From Roseiarcus sp963783175 (GTDB lineage: Bacteria > Pseudomonadota > Alphaproteobacteria > Rhizobiales > Beijerinckiaceae): a stretch of DNA of 64,000 nt. The position numbers were made by a program, and so were the translations under genes. The stretch is from the NCBI GenBank assembly GCA_963783175.1, contig CAWANG010000037.1, positions 527,439 through 591,438 on the forward strand, written 5' to 3'. This document shows positions 34,927 through 44,238 of the stretch, piece by piece (position 1 is the first letter of the stretch; the number at the start of each line of letters is the position of its first letter). Below the pieces are notes generated by a model, which was not told the origin of the DNA, searched no databases, and saw only the letters and a program-made list of their open reading frames with translations.

Positions 34927-36102
34927 TCAGCCGAGGGGACCCGAGGCGTTCCCGCCGAGACCGGTGAATTCGAGCACGCCGGCCACGACCACCACCATCA
35001 CCAGCGAGATTGGAAGGAACACCTTCCAGCCGAGCCGCATCAACTGATCGTAACGATAGCGCGGCACGAACGCCTTGACCATCGAGAACATGAACACTAC
35101 CGACCACCCTTTGATAAGGAACCAGATCAAGCCCGGCACCCAAGTGAAGGGTGGAAAAGGCAGCGGCGACAACCATCCGCCCAGGAACAGCACCGCCGTC
35201 AACGCCGACATGGTCAAGACCGCGACCAGTTCGGTGAGGAACTGCAGCAGAAAGAGCGAGGCCGAATACTCGACCGAATAACCGGCGACAAGCTCCGATT
35301 CCGCCTCGGTGAGATCGAATGGCGCCCGGTTCGTCTCGGCGAGCGCGGACACGAAGAAGATGACGAACATCGGCAGCAGCGGCAGCCAGTACCAGCCGAG
35401 GACGCCCAATCGCGTATCTTGCGCGCGCACGATATCGGACAGGTTGAGCGAGCCCGCGCACATCACCACGGTGACGATGACGAAGCCGATCGAGACTTCG
35501 TAGGACACCATCTGCGCCGCCGCGCGCAATGCCGACATCAGCGGATACTTCGAATTGGACGCCCAGCCGGCCATGATGATGCCGTAGACGCCTAGCGATG
35601 AAATGGCGAAGAGATAGAGGACGCCGACGTTGATGTCGCTGATCGACCAGCCGTCAGCGACGGGCATGACCGCCCAGGCGGAAATCGACAGCACGACCGA
35701 AACCAGCGGCGCCAGGATGAACACGCCCTTGTTGGCGCTCGCCGGAATGACCGGCTCCTTGCAGATGAACTTGAGGAAGTCCGCGAACGGCTGCAGGACG
35801 CCCCAGGGTCCAACCACGTTTGGCCCGCGCCGCAACTGGACCGAGCCCCAGATCTTGCGTTCAATGTAAATGAGCGCCGCCGTCGAGAGAAGCAGGCATA
35901 TCAGCAGGAGCAGGCTCTCGAGCACGTGCCTCAGCAGCGAGCCGGCGTCGCTCTCATGCATCCATTCGCCGGCCTCGGACATCGCGCCGCTTCGAACGAG
36001 AAGCCACAGCGCGGCGACGATCACGATGACGACGACGGCGCCGGCGCCGAGAATCGGGCCCCAGGGCGGGGAAGAGGAACGGGAAGACGTTGCGCTGCTC
36101 AT
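34927..36102 (-). CDS. nuoH: NADH-quinone oxidoreductase subunit H
   Basis: 391 residues, about 9 membrane helices. Quinone-site loops are visible: YIERKIWGSVQLRRGPNVVGP and EWRAPFDLTEAESELVAGYSVEYS-type sequence (TNRAPFDLTEAESELVAGY). The N-terminus is ~40 residues longer than many homologues, starting with a Ser-rich segment and an extra hydrophobic stretch (GAVVVIVIVAALWLLV), so a later start is possible. Lies between nuoG and nuoI. Confidence 0.94.
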   Translation of the reverse strand: MSSATSSRSSSPPWGPILGAGAVVVIVIVAALWLLVRSGAMSEAGEWMHESDAGSLLRHVLESLLLLICLLLSTAALIYIERKIWGSVQLRRGPNVVGPWGVLQPFADFLKFICKEPVIPASANKGVFILAPLVSVVLSISAWAVMPVADGWSISDINVGVLYLFAISSLGVYGIIMAGWASNSKYPLMSALRAAAQMVSYEVSIGFVIVTVVMCAGSLNLSDIVRAQDTRLGVLGWYWLPLLPMFVIFFVSALAETNRAPFDLTEAESELVAGYSVEYSASLFLLQFLTELVAVLTMSALTAVLFLGGWLSPLPFPPFTWVPGLIWFLIKGWSVVFMFSMVKAFVPRYRYDQLMRLGWKVFLPISLVMVVVVAGVLEFTGLGGNASGPLG

Positions 36103-36114
36103 TGCGAAATCGCC

Positions 36115-38179
36115 CTATTCCGCCGCCTCGCGCTGAACGCCACGGGCCAAAGCCGAACATTCGGCCATGACGCGCGAGGCGCGCGCGATCGGATTGGTGA
36201 GGTAGAAGTCGGCGACGGCCGGGACGAACGGCGTCTTGTCGATCGCGCCGCCGAGCGCGGCGAGCTGGCCGAAGACGCCCGGGTCCGCAGGCGCGACGGC
36301 GTCGAATCGCACCAGGGAGGGATAGGCGGCGGCAAGCGCCGAGCGCAACTGGGTGAGCGAGTCGAAAGGCAGTCGCGCGCCGATCGGGTCCGACAGCGCG
36401 CGCAGGATCGACCAATCCTCGCGCGCGTCTCCGGGCGGAAACACCGCGCGCTCGGCGAATTGCGGCCGCCCCTCGGTGTTGACGTAGATGCCGGTCTTCT
36501 CGGTGTAGGTCGCGCCCGGAAGGATGACGTCAGCTCTATGCGCCCCACGATCGCCGTGCGCGCCGATGTAGACGACGAAAGCGCCCGGTTCAATGTCGAT
36601 CTCGTCCGCGCCCAGATTGACGAGCACGTCGAGCGCGTTGGCCTTGGCCATCGCTGACGCGTCGAGCCCGCCTTCGCCCGGGACGAGACCGAGATCGAGG
36701 CCGCCGACGCGAGAGGCGGCGCTGTGCAGAACATTGAAGCCGTTCCACCCGTCCTTGATCACGCCGAGCGACCGCGCCGCCTTGGCGGCGAGCGAGAGAA
36801 CCGCTTCGCCGTCCGGCCGGGCGAAAGCCCCGGCTCCAAGGACGAACATCGGTTTGGTTTTGTTGGCCGGCGGATGGTCGGCGAATGCGGCAAGCGATTC
36901 GGGCCCGGCGCCGAGGTAATTGTATTTATAGGTGAGGTCGGTCCTCTCGCCGACGAGCCCCGTCAGCACGCCGCCGCTGAGCCAACGCTTGCGGATACGC
37001 GCGTTGAGCACCGCCGCCTCGTGGCGCGGATTCGAGCCGATGACGAGGATAGCGTCCGCCTGGTCGACGCCGGCGATCGTCGAGTTGAAAAGATAGGAGG
37101 CGCGGCCGAACCTCGGGTGGAGTTTCGAGCCGTCCTGACGGCAGTCGATGTTGGGCGAGCCAAGCTTGGCGAATAGCAGCTTGAGCGCGAACATTTCCTC
37201 GACCGTCGCCAGATCACCCGCGATCGCGCCGATCCGGGACGGCGACGCCGCCTTGAGCTTGCCAGCGAGCGCAGAGAAGGCCTCCGCCCAGCTCGCGGGC
37301 ATGAGCCGGCCGTCGACGCGCACATACGGGCGGTCGAGCCGCTGCGTCTTAAGGCCATCGACGATGTGGCGCGTCTTGTCGGAGATCCATTCCTCGTTGA
37401 TCGCGTCGTTGACGCGCGGCAGGATGCGCACGATCTCGCGACCGCGGGAATCGACCCGGATCGCCGAGCCCAGCGCATCCATGACGTCCACCAACTCGGT
37501 CTTGACGTACTCCCACGGCCGGGCGTGGAAAGCGGTCGGTTTTGAGGTCAGGGCTCCAACCGGACACAGGTCGACGGCGTTGCCCTGCAGCTCGGACGTC
37601 AGGGCCTGCTCGAGATAGGAGGTGATCTCCATGTCCTCGCCGCGGCCGATCGCGCCGAGCTCAGGAACGCCGGCGACCTCGGTCACGAAGCGCACGCAGC
37701 GCGTGCACTGGATGCAGCGGTTCATCGAGGTCTTAATCAAGGGGCCGATGAACTTGTCGTCGACAGCGCGCTTGTTCTCGGAGTAGCGCGACGAGTTCGG
37801 CGCCGTACCCCATCGCCTGGTCCTGCAGATCGCACTCGCCGCCCTGGTCACAGATCGGGCAGTCAAGCGGATGGTTGATCAGCAGAAACTCCATGACCCC
37901 CTTGCGGGCCTTACGCGCCATCGGCGAGTTGGTGAACACGACCGGCGGCTCGCCGTTCGGGCCGGGCCGTAGGTCCTTGACCGCCATCGCGCATGAGGCG
38001 GTCGGCTTCGGCGGCCCGCCCTTCACTTCGACCAGGCACATCCGGCAGTTGCCGGCGATCGAAAGACGCTCGTGGAAGCAGAAGCGCGGCACCTCAGCCC
38101 CCGCCGCTTCGCAAGCCTGGAGGAGGGTGTATTCGGCGGGAACGTCGATTTCCTTGCCGTCGATGATGATCTTGCTCAT
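36115..38179 (-). CDS. nuoG: NADH-quinone oxidoreductase subunit G, frameshifted in this sequence
   Basis: About 687 residues when one extra base is removed near 37795. Frame 1 (from 38179, MSKIIIDGKEIDVPAEYTLL) has the 2Fe-2S motif CFHERLSIAGNCRMCLVEV and the His-ligated cluster HPLDCPICDQGGECDLQDQAMGYGA. There it slips; one frame over, SSRYSENKRAVDDKFIGPLI continues, with CIQCTRCVRF and NAVDLCPVGALTSKP for another 4Fe-4S cluster, then the molybdopterin-oxidoreductase-like domain. The junction reads GCCGAACTCG where GCC GAC TCG is expected, one extra A. A broken nuoG inside a complete nuo operon suggests a sequence error. Confidence 0.9.
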
Positions 38180-38201
38180 GGCGTCGGTCCCGTGCGCCCG
38201 C

Positions 38202-38669
38202 TCAGCCGCATTTCCGGCTCATCCACAGCTTGATGTGCGCCAAGTGGCTCCAACCGAACGCGAAATCGCTATCGCCGCGCGCTCTCAAATATTCGAGCCG
38301 CCCCATCGCCTCGACGAGGTCCGGAATATGTCCGGCGGCGACCGGCCACATCACGAAGTGCGGCGCCGCAAGCCTTTCGAACCAGTCGCCCTTGCGGTTG
38401 TAGACCTGCTTGTGGACAGTCGCCCAAACGAAGCGCTCGAGCGCTTCGACGCTTTCCCATACCGACAGGTTCACCGCCATCGTCGGATCGCTCGCCGGGC
38501 GGATGGCGGTCGCATTGTTGCTCTGATCCTTGAGCCGCCACACGAATCCCTCGCTGCGCTCGGCGAGAGCGTTGATGCGATCAAGGTTCATCATGAAATC
38601 CGCCATACGCGGGTCGTCCACCGGATAGCGGAACCGGCCGATGTTGAGCTGGGCGACGTGGGTCGTCAT
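38202..38669 (-). CDS. DUF3291-family protein inside the nuo operon
   Basis: 155 residues. MTTHVAQLNIGRFRYPVDDPRM, RINALAERSEGFVWRLKD, VNLSVWESVEALERFVW and a C-terminal PVAAGHIPDLVEAMGRLEYL are characteristic of DUF3291, a small alpha/beta-barrel (ABM-like) family of unknown function. It lies between nuoF (3 bp gap) and nuoG (22 bp gap) on the same strand, so it is co-transcribed with complex I. It is not a known subunit; a role in redox or cofactor handling is only a guess from position. Confidence 0.85.
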   Translation of the reverse strand: MTTHVAQLNIGRFRYPVDDPRMADFMMNLDRINALAERSEGFVWRLKDQSNNATAIRPASDPTMAVNLSVWESVEALERFVWATVHKQVYNRKGDWFERLAAPHFVMWPVAAGHIPDLVEAMGRLEYLRARGDSDFAFGWSHLAHIKLWMSRKCG

Positions 38670-38672
38670 GCG

Positions 38673-39977
38673 CTACTCCGCCGCCGCCTGCAATGGCTGA
38701 CTTGCCGGATTGGCCGTATATTGGTCGATGCGCCGCTCAATCTCGGGGCGGAAATGGGCGATGAGTCCCTGGATCGGCCACGCCGCGGCGTCGCCGAGGG
38801 CGCAAATGGTGTGCCCTTCGACCTGCTTGGTCACGTCGAGCAGCATGTCGATCTCGCGTTTCTGCGCGCGGCCCTGAACCATGCGCTCCATGACGCGCCA
38901 CATCCATCCCGCCCCTTCGCGGCAAGGCGTGCACTGGCCGCAGCTTTCGTGCTTGTAGAAATAGGACAGGCGCGCGATGGCGCGGATGACGTCAGTCGAC
39001 TTGTCCATCACGATCGCCGCCGCCGTTCCGAGGCCGGACTTGAGCTTGGCGAGCGAGTCGAAATCCATCGGACAGTCAATGATCTGAGCCGCGGGAACCA
39101 GCCGCACCGAGGCTCCGCCAGGAATGACCGCCAGCAGATTGTCCCAGCCTCCGCGGACGCCGCCGCAATGCTTGTCGATCAGCTCGCGGAACGGGACCGA
39201 CATCGCCTCTTCGACGTTGCACGGCTTATTGACATGACCCGAGACGCTGAAGACCTTGGTGCCGAAATTGTTGGGGGCTCCGAAACTTGTGAACCATGAT
39301 GCGCCACGCCGCAAAATCGTCGGCGCGACGGCGATCGATTCGACGTTGTTGACCGTGGTCGGCGAGCCGTAGAGCCCCATCCCGGCGGGAAATGGCGGCT
39401 TCATGCGCGGCATGCCCTTTTTGCCCTCGAGCGACTCGAGCATTGCCGTCTCTTCGCCGCAAATGTACGCCCCGGCGCCGTGATGGACGTAGAGGTCGAA
39501 CGGCCATCCGTGGATATTGTCTTTGCCGATGAGTCGGGCCTCATAGGCCTCGTCCACCGCGGCTTCGAGGTGGTGGCGCTCCGCAATGAATTCGCCGCGC
39601 ACATAGATGTAGGCGGCGTGCGCGCCCATGGCGAATGAGGCGAGCAGCGCCCCCTCGACCAGCGTGTGCGGGTCGTTGCGCATAATCTCCCGGTCCTTGC
39701 AGGTCCCGGGCTCGGACTCGTCGGCGTTGATGACGAGGTAGTGCGGGCGCTTCGGATCGACGGTCTTGGGCATGAATGACCATTTGAGGCCGGTCGGAAA
39801 GCCTGCGCCCCCGCGCCCACGGAGGCCCGAGGCCTTCATCTCGGCGACAATCCAGTCGCGCCCCTTGTCGATGATAGCCTTGGTCCCGTCCCAATTGCCG
39901 CGCGCCCGCGCGCCCCTCAGGCCGCGGTCACCGAGCCCATAGAGATTGGTGAAGATGCGATCCTTGTCTTCCAGCAT
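38673..39977 (-). CDS. nuoF: NADH-quinone oxidoreductase subunit F
   Basis: 434 residues. NADH and FMN site: SGLRGRGGAGFPTGLKWSFMP and VINADESEPGTCKDREIMRNDPH. The N3 4Fe-4S cluster is ligated by ESCGQCTPCREGAGW and a later Cys (GHTICALGDAAAW). The entry point for NADH electrons. Stop of nuoE lies 3 bp upstream. Confidence 0.96.
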   Translation of the reverse strand: MLEDKDRIFTNLYGLGDRGLRGARARGNWDGTKAIIDKGRDWIVAEMKASGLRGRGGAGFPTGLKWSFMPKTVDPKRPHYLVINADESEPGTCKDREIMRNDPHTLVEGALLASFAMGAHAAYIYVRGEFIAERHHLEAAVDEAYEARLIGKDNIHGWPFDLYVHHGAGAYICGEETAMLESLEGKKGMPRMKPPFPAGMGLYGSPTTVNNVESIAVAPTILRRGASWFTSFGAPNNFGTKVFSVSGHVNKPCNVEEAMSVPFRELIDKHCGGVRGGWDNLLAVIPGGASVRLVPAAQIIDCPMDFDSLAKLKSGLGTAAAIVMDKSTDVIRAIARLSYFYKHESCGQCTPCREGAGWMWRVMERMVQGRAQKREIDMLLDVTKQVEGHTICALGDAAAWPIQGLIAHFRPEIERRIDQYTANPASQPLQAAAE

Positions 39978-39980
39978 CGC

Positions 39981-41051
39981 TTAGTTCTCAATCTTCCCGG
40001 TCGGAAGGTGTGTGTGGCTTTGCTCGTCCTCGGGTCCGCTAGCGTCAGCGGCGAGTTTGGCCGCCTGGCCCACCCATTGCTCACGATCGATGCGGCCGGG
40101 AAACGACAGATAGGCCCCGACCCAGCGAATCTCGCTTCGCCCCCAGGCGGCGATCTGATCGAAGTGATAGACGCCGAGGTCGTTCAGGCGTTTCTCATTC
40201 ACGGGACCGACGCCCTTGATCCGCTGCAGATCGTCAGGACCGCTCCCGTCCGGGGCTGCGATGGCGGGGGGCCGAGTGCCGACCGCGTCCGCCTTCTGCT
40301 CGGGCGTCGCGTCCGCCGGCAGGCTCGCAAGCGCTTGCTGGACGTGGGCGGCTTCGGCCTCCGCGTGCGCGTGTGCGGCCGCCTCGTCGAGAGAAGACGG
40401 CGGCTGATCGTTCGCGGGCGCCGCGGCGCTCGGCGCGCCGCGACCGTCGACGCCATAGAGCGTCGTCAGCGAGGTGAGCCCGCCGACCGGCTCGGAAGAC
40501 ACGCGCCCGATCTGCGAACCGGTCTTGACCGGCCGGCCCGCCGCGAGATCGTCGAGCAGCTTGGCGAAGGTCTCTGGCGTCAGATCCTCGTAATAGTCCT
40601 CGTTGATCTGGACCATCGGCGCATTGCAGCAGGCGCCGAGGCACTCGACCTCGGTCCAGGAGAACAGGCCGTCGGAGGTCACATGGCCCTGCTCGCCCAT
40701 GCGTTTGCGGCAGACTGCCTTGAGGTCTTCGGCGCCGCACAGCATGCACGGCGTCGTGCCGCAGAGTTGAACGTAGTGGCGACCGACCGGGGTCAGGTTG
40801 AACATTGTATAGAAGGTTGCGACCTCGAGCACGCGGATATTGGGCATGTCGAGCATCGCCGCAACCGTCTCGATCGCCGGCCTCGGCAGCCAGTAGCCGC
40901 TCTGCTTCTGCGCGCGCCACAACAGCGCGAGCACCGCCGACGCCTGCCGGCCGGGAGGATATTTGGCGAGCTCCTTCTCCGCCCACGCCTTGTTCTCGGG
41001 CGTGAATTCGAAGCTTGCCGGCTGTTCGTCGGCGAGGCGGCGGACGGACAT
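39981..41051 (-). CDS. nuoE: NADH-quinone oxidoreductase subunit E with C-terminal helix-hairpin-helix extension
   Basis: 356 residues, about twice the 160-170 of E. coli NuoE. Residues 1-170 form the thioredoxin-like domain with the 2Fe-2S ligands CGTTPCMLCG and ECLGACCNAP. An Ala/Pro-rich linker (about 200-275) leads to a domain containing DLQRIKGVGPVNEKRLNDLG followed by QIAAWGRSEIRWVGAYLSFPGRIDREQW. This HhH-like module occurs on NuoE of many Hyphomicrobiales, probably stabilising the complex. The fusion is genuine: a single frame without shift. Confidence 0.94.
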   Translation of the reverse strand: MSVRRLADEQPASFEFTPENKAWAEKELAKYPPGRQASAVLALLWRAQKQSGYWLPRPAIETVAAMLDMPNIRVLEVATFYTMFNLTPVGRHYVQLCGTTPCMLCGAEDLKAVCRKRMGEQGHVTSDGLFSWTEVECLGACCNAPMVQINEDYYEDLTPETFAKLLDDLAAGRPVKTGSQIGRVSSEPVGGLTSLTTLYGVDGRGAPSAAAPANDQPPSSLDEAAAHAHAEAEAAHVQQALASLPADATPEQKADAVGTRPPAIAAPDGSGPDDLQRIKGVGPVNEKRLNDLGVYHFDQIAAWGRSEIRWVGAYLSFPGRIDREQWVGQAAKLAADASGPEDEQSHTHLPTGKIEN

Positions 41052-41092
41052 CGGTCAGATGGTCCTCGATTGCGCCGAAGGGGCTGCCTCTG

Positions 41093-42283
41093 TCATCGGT
41101 CAACCTCCCCGAACACGACGTCGATCGCTCCGAGAATGGCGCTGACGTCGGCCAGCATGTGCTTGCGGCAGAGGAAATCCATCGCCTGGAGATGCGCGAA
41201 GCTCGGCGCCCGGAGCTTCACGCGATAAGGCTTATTGGAGCCGTCGGACACGAGATAGACGCCGAACTCGCCCTTCGGCGCCTCGACCGCGGCGTAGACT
41301 TCGCCGGGCGGCACCTTGTAGCCCTCGGTGTAGAGCTTAAAATGATGGATGAGCGCCTCCATCGACGACTTCATGACCTCCCGCCGGGGCGGCGCGACCT
41401 TGCCGTCGTCGGTCTTCACTGGGCCCTCGCCGCCGGCCGAATTGAGCTTTTCACAGCATTGCTTCATGATCTTGACCGACTGGCGCATCTCCTCCATGCG
41501 GATCACGTAGCGGTCGTAGCAGTCGCCGTTCTTGCCGACGGGAATGTCGAAGTCCATTTCCTCGTAGCATTCGTAGGGCTGCGCCTTGCGCAAGTCCCAC
41601 GGCGCGCCGGACGCGCGCACCATCACGCCTGAAAAGCCCCATGCCCAGGCGTCCGCGAGTTTGATGACGCCAATGTCGACGTTGCGCTGCTTGAAGATGC
41701 GGTTCCCGGTGAGCAAGACTTCCATGTCGTCGCAGACGCCAAGGAACGGATCGCAGAAGGCCTCAATGTCGTCAACGAGCTGGCGAGACAGATCCTGGTG
41801 GACGCCGCCCGGACGGAAGTAGGCCGCGTGCAATCGGGCGCCGCTCGCGCGCTCGTAGAACACCATCAGCTTCTCGCGCTCCTCGAACCCCCAGAGAATC
41901 GGTGTCATCGCACCGATGTCGTTCGCTTGCGACGTGATCTGGAGCAAGTGCGACAGCAAGCGGCCGATCTCGCAATAGAGCACGCGGATGAGCTGCGCCC
42001 GGCGCGGGATCGAAATGCCCAACAGGCGCTCGACCGCGAGCGCGTAGGCGTGCTCCTGATTCATCGGCGCGACATAGTCGAGCCGATCGAGATAGGGTAC
42101 GTTCTGTAGATAGGTGCGCGCCTCCATCAATTTCTCGGTGCCGCGATGCAGGAGGCCGATATGCGGATCGACGCGCTCGACCACCTCGCCGTCGAGCTCG
42201 AGCACAAGACGCAAGACGCCATGCGCCGCGGGATGCTGAGGCCCGAAGTTGATCGAGAAGTTGCGCAGGTTTTGGTCGGTCAC
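41093..42283 (-). CDS. nuoD: NADH-quinone oxidoreductase subunit D
   Basis: 396 residues; GTG at 42283 chosen (VTDQNLRNFSINFGPQHPAAHGVLRL) with AGGGA upstream and a 10-bp gap after nuoC; the in-frame ATG at 42316 would overlap nuoC. Quinone-site residues lie in NFGPQHPAAHGV (His), YLDRLDYVAPM (Tyr) and PPGEVYAAVEAPKGEFGVYLVSDG. Separate from nuoC, as usual outside the gammaproteobacteria. Confidence 0.95.
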   Translation of the reverse strand: MTDQNLRNFSINFGPQHPAAHGVLRLVLELDGEVVERVDPHIGLLHRGTEKLMEARTYLQNVPYLDRLDYVAPMNQEHAYALAVERLLGISIPRRAQLIRVLYCEIGRLLSHLLQITSQANDIGAMTPILWGFEEREKLMVFYERASGARLHAAYFRPGGVHQDLSRQLVDDIEAFCDPFLGVCDDMEVLLTGNRIFKQRNVDIGVIKLADAWAWGFSGVMVRASGAPWDLRKAQPYECYEEMDFDIPVGKNGDCYDRYVIRMEEMRQSVKIMKQCCEKLNSAGGEGPVKTDDGKVAPPRREVMKSSMEALIHHFKLYTEGYKVPPGEVYAAVEAPKGEFGVYLVSDGSNKPYRVKLRAPSFAHLQAMDFLCRKHMLADVSAILGAIDVVFGEVDR

Positions 42284-42293
42284 TGCCCGTTCC

Positions 42294-42893
42294 CTACTGC
42301 CCCTTGGCCTTCTCATCCCCGGGTAACGGCGCGCCTTCCCATGGGCTTAGGAAATCGAAGTGGCGGAATTCTTGATTGAGCCGCACCGGCTCGTAACGCA
42401 CCCGCTTTTCCTCATCGTCGTAGCGCAACTCGACGAAGCCGGTCATCGGGAAGTCCTTGCGCAGCGGGTGACCGTCGAAGCCGTAATCGGTGAGGATGCG
42501 CCGCAAGTCCGGATGGCCGTCGAAGAGCACGCCGAACAAGTCGTAAACCTCACGCTCGTACCAGTCAGCGCCCGGATAGACGGCCGTCGCGCTCGCGATC
42601 GGCGTATCTTCGTCGGTCGCGACCTTCAGCCTGACCCGCCGGTTCATTTTCGGTGACAACAGGTGGTAGACGACGTCAAACCGCTTCTCGCGCTCCGGAT
42701 AATCTACGCCCGAGATATCGATGATCGAAACGAACTGGGCAGTAGGATCATCGCGGAGGAATTGGAGCGTCTCAATGAGGCGCGCTGGATCAACAGTCAG
42801 CGTCAGCTCGCCAAACGCAAAATTGGAATCTACCACCGCGCCGGGCGCCGCGGCGGCGAGTTTCGCCGCGATAGTCTGCAGCTGATCATCCAT
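42294..42893 (-). CDS. nuoC: NADH-quinone oxidoreductase subunit C
   Basis: 199 residues. The 30-kDa subunit signature ERE-VYDLFG is seen in DWYEREVYDLFGVLFDGHPDLRRILTDYGFDGHPLRKDFPMTG. It bridges the hydrogenase-like core NuoD and NuoI. Starts 28 bp after the nuoB stop. Confidence 0.95.
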   Translation of the reverse strand: MDDQLQTIAAKLAAAAPGAVVDSNFAFGELTLTVDPARLIETLQFLRDDPTAQFVSIIDISGVDYPEREKRFDVVYHLLSPKMNRRVRLKVATDEDTPIASATAVYPGADWYEREVYDLFGVLFDGHPDLRRILTDYGFDGHPLRKDFPMTGFVELRYDDEEKRVRYEPVRLNQEFRHFDFLSPWEGAPLPGDEKAKGQ

Positions 42894-42921
42894 CGCCTTT
42901 TTGCTTCGCCCCCGCTTGTCC

Positions 42922-43497
42922 TTAGCGTTCGATGGTCCCGGTGCGGCGGATTTTCTTCTGCAGCATCAGCACCCCATAGAGCAGCGCCTCCGCGGTTGGC
43001 GGACAGCCCGGCACATAGATATCAACGGGAACGATCCGGTCGCACCCACGCACAACCGAATAGGAATAGTGATAGTACCCGCCGCCGTTGGCGCACGAGC
43101 CCATCGAGATGACGTAGCGCGGCTCGGGCATCTGATCATAGACCTTGCGCAGCGCCGGCGCCATCTTGTTGCACAGCGTGCCGGCGACGATCATCACATC
43201 TGACTGGCGCGGGCTCCCGCGCGGCGCGAATCCAAACCGCTCAACGTCGTAGCGCGGCATCGACAGCTGCATCATCTCGATTGCGCAACAGGCAAGCCCG
43301 AAGGTCATCCACATCAGGGAGCCGGTGCGCGCCCACTGGATCAGGTCGTCGGTCGTGGTGACGAGAAAGCCCTTGTCGGCGAGTTCGTCGCTGATCGAAC
43401 CGAAGTATCGGTCCTCCGGCCGGAGCGGCCCCCCGGTCAACGGGTTCAGGAGATCCGTCGCGCCAAGCGCGGTGGTCGAGCTGGCGCTCAATCCCAT
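42922..43497 (-). CDS. nuoB: NADH-quinone oxidoreductase subunit B
   Basis: 191 residues from the ATG at 43497 (MGLSASSTTALGATDLL), with AAGGGAG before it; overlaps the nuoA stop by 10 bp. The cluster N2 ligands are the tandem cysteines in TFGLACCAIEMMQ, plus MGSCANGGGYYHYSYSVVRG and YVPGCPPTAEALL. N2 reduces the quinone. Confidence 0.96.
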   Translation of the reverse strand: MGLSASSTTALGATDLLNPLTGGPLRPEDRYFGSISDELADKGFLVTTTDDLIQWARTGSLMWMTFGLACCAIEMMQLSMPRYDVERFGFAPRGSPRQSDVMIVAGTLCNKMAPALRKVYDQMPEPRYVISMGSCANGGGYYHYSYSVVRGCDRIVPVDIYVPGCPPTAEALLYGVLMLQKKIRRTGTIER

Positions 43498-43853
43498 TCC
43501 AGCGCTCCCTTGTTCCATTCGTACACGAATCCGATGGTCAGCACCCCCAGGAACATCATCATCGACCAGAATCCCAGCGCTCCGAGGTCGTGGAAGACGA
43601 TCGCCCAGGGAAACAGGAACGCCACCTCGAGATCGAAAATGATGAAGAGCAGCGAGACCAAGTAGAAGCGGGCGTCGAACCGCATGCGCGCGTCGTCAAA
43701 CGGAGGAAAGCCGCATTCGTAAGGCGAAAGCTTCTCGGCGTCGGGCGCGCGGTAAGCGACCAGGAAAGGCGCGACCAACAACGCGCCGCCGATCAGCGCA
43801 GCGAGAACTATGAACACGACCAGCGGCATGTAATCGGAAAAGAGGCTCGGCAT
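43488..43853 (-). CDS. nuoA: NADH-quinone oxidoreductase subunit A
   Basis: 121 residues, three membrane segments. The loop YECGFPPFDDARMRFDARFYLVSLLFIIFDLEVAFLFPW is diagnostic, including the Cys of the active/deactive switch region. ATG at 43853 preferred; the in-frame extension to 44126 crosses the tRNA scar and is not coding. First gene of the nuo operon; its promoter should lie in 43854-44020. Confidence 0.95.
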   Translation of the reverse strand: MPSLFSDYMPLVVFIVLAALIGGALLVAPFLVAYRAPDAEKLSPYECGFPPFDDARMRFDARFYLVSLLFIIFDLEVAFLFPWAIVFHDLGALGFWSMMMFLGVLTIGFVYEWNKGALEWD

Positions 43854-44238
43854 GGCCTTGCTCGCTTGGTTTCGACCGGGGGCGGCGGGACGGCGCATCG
43901 ACCCCACAGCCGGCGACCTGCGCGGTCGTTGAAGGCGTATCGCAGCGCAGCGAACCATGCAAGGCGAAAGGCCCAAAATCGTCGGAGCCCAGGCGCAAGG
44001 GCGAGATTCGCGATGGGAAATGGCGAGATAGACGGGACTTGAACCCGCGACCTCCGGCGTGACAGGCCGGGGGAAAATCCATTTGCCCCAACGGCCTTCC
44101 AAAAAAACGGCCACTAAAATCGTCAATTATCTCAACGGGCCTCAATGTCACTTTTGGAACGAAGGCTGCTCGCCAGGACATAGCCGCCCGTCTGTCCAAG
44201 GCGGTCGGGCGGGCTAGGGTGGGGGGACGGCGCGACGC
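43854..44238. other. nuo operon upstream region and integration scar
   Basis: Holds the likely nuo promoter (43854-44020, no clear consensus boxes seen), the tRNA-Asp 3' fragment (44021-44071), and 44072-44238, which has a possible stem (GGCCG...GGGG / CCCC...CGGCC at about 44065-44096). No gene supported. Confidence 0.5.
44021..44071 (-). tRNA. tRNA-Asp(GUC) 3' fragment (attachment-site scar)
   Basis: On the minus strand the sequence runs from the anticodon stem to CCA: a perfect CCGGC/GCCGG stem with loop CTGTCAC (anticodon GTC), variable AGGTC, T-arm GCGGGTTCAAGTCCCGT, and the 3' acceptor half ending CGCCA. The 5' half (D-arm, 5' acceptor strand) is absent; the preceding sequence is unrelated. 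Such 3' halves are left when integrases recombine into a tRNA gene. The decayed accessory segment begins on the side where the 5' half is missing, fitting an att scar. Not a functional tRNA. Confidence 0.75.

Noticed and set aside
44021..44140. Complete tRNA gene
   Set aside because: No D-arm or 5' acceptor strand within the necessary distance; only the 3' half is present.
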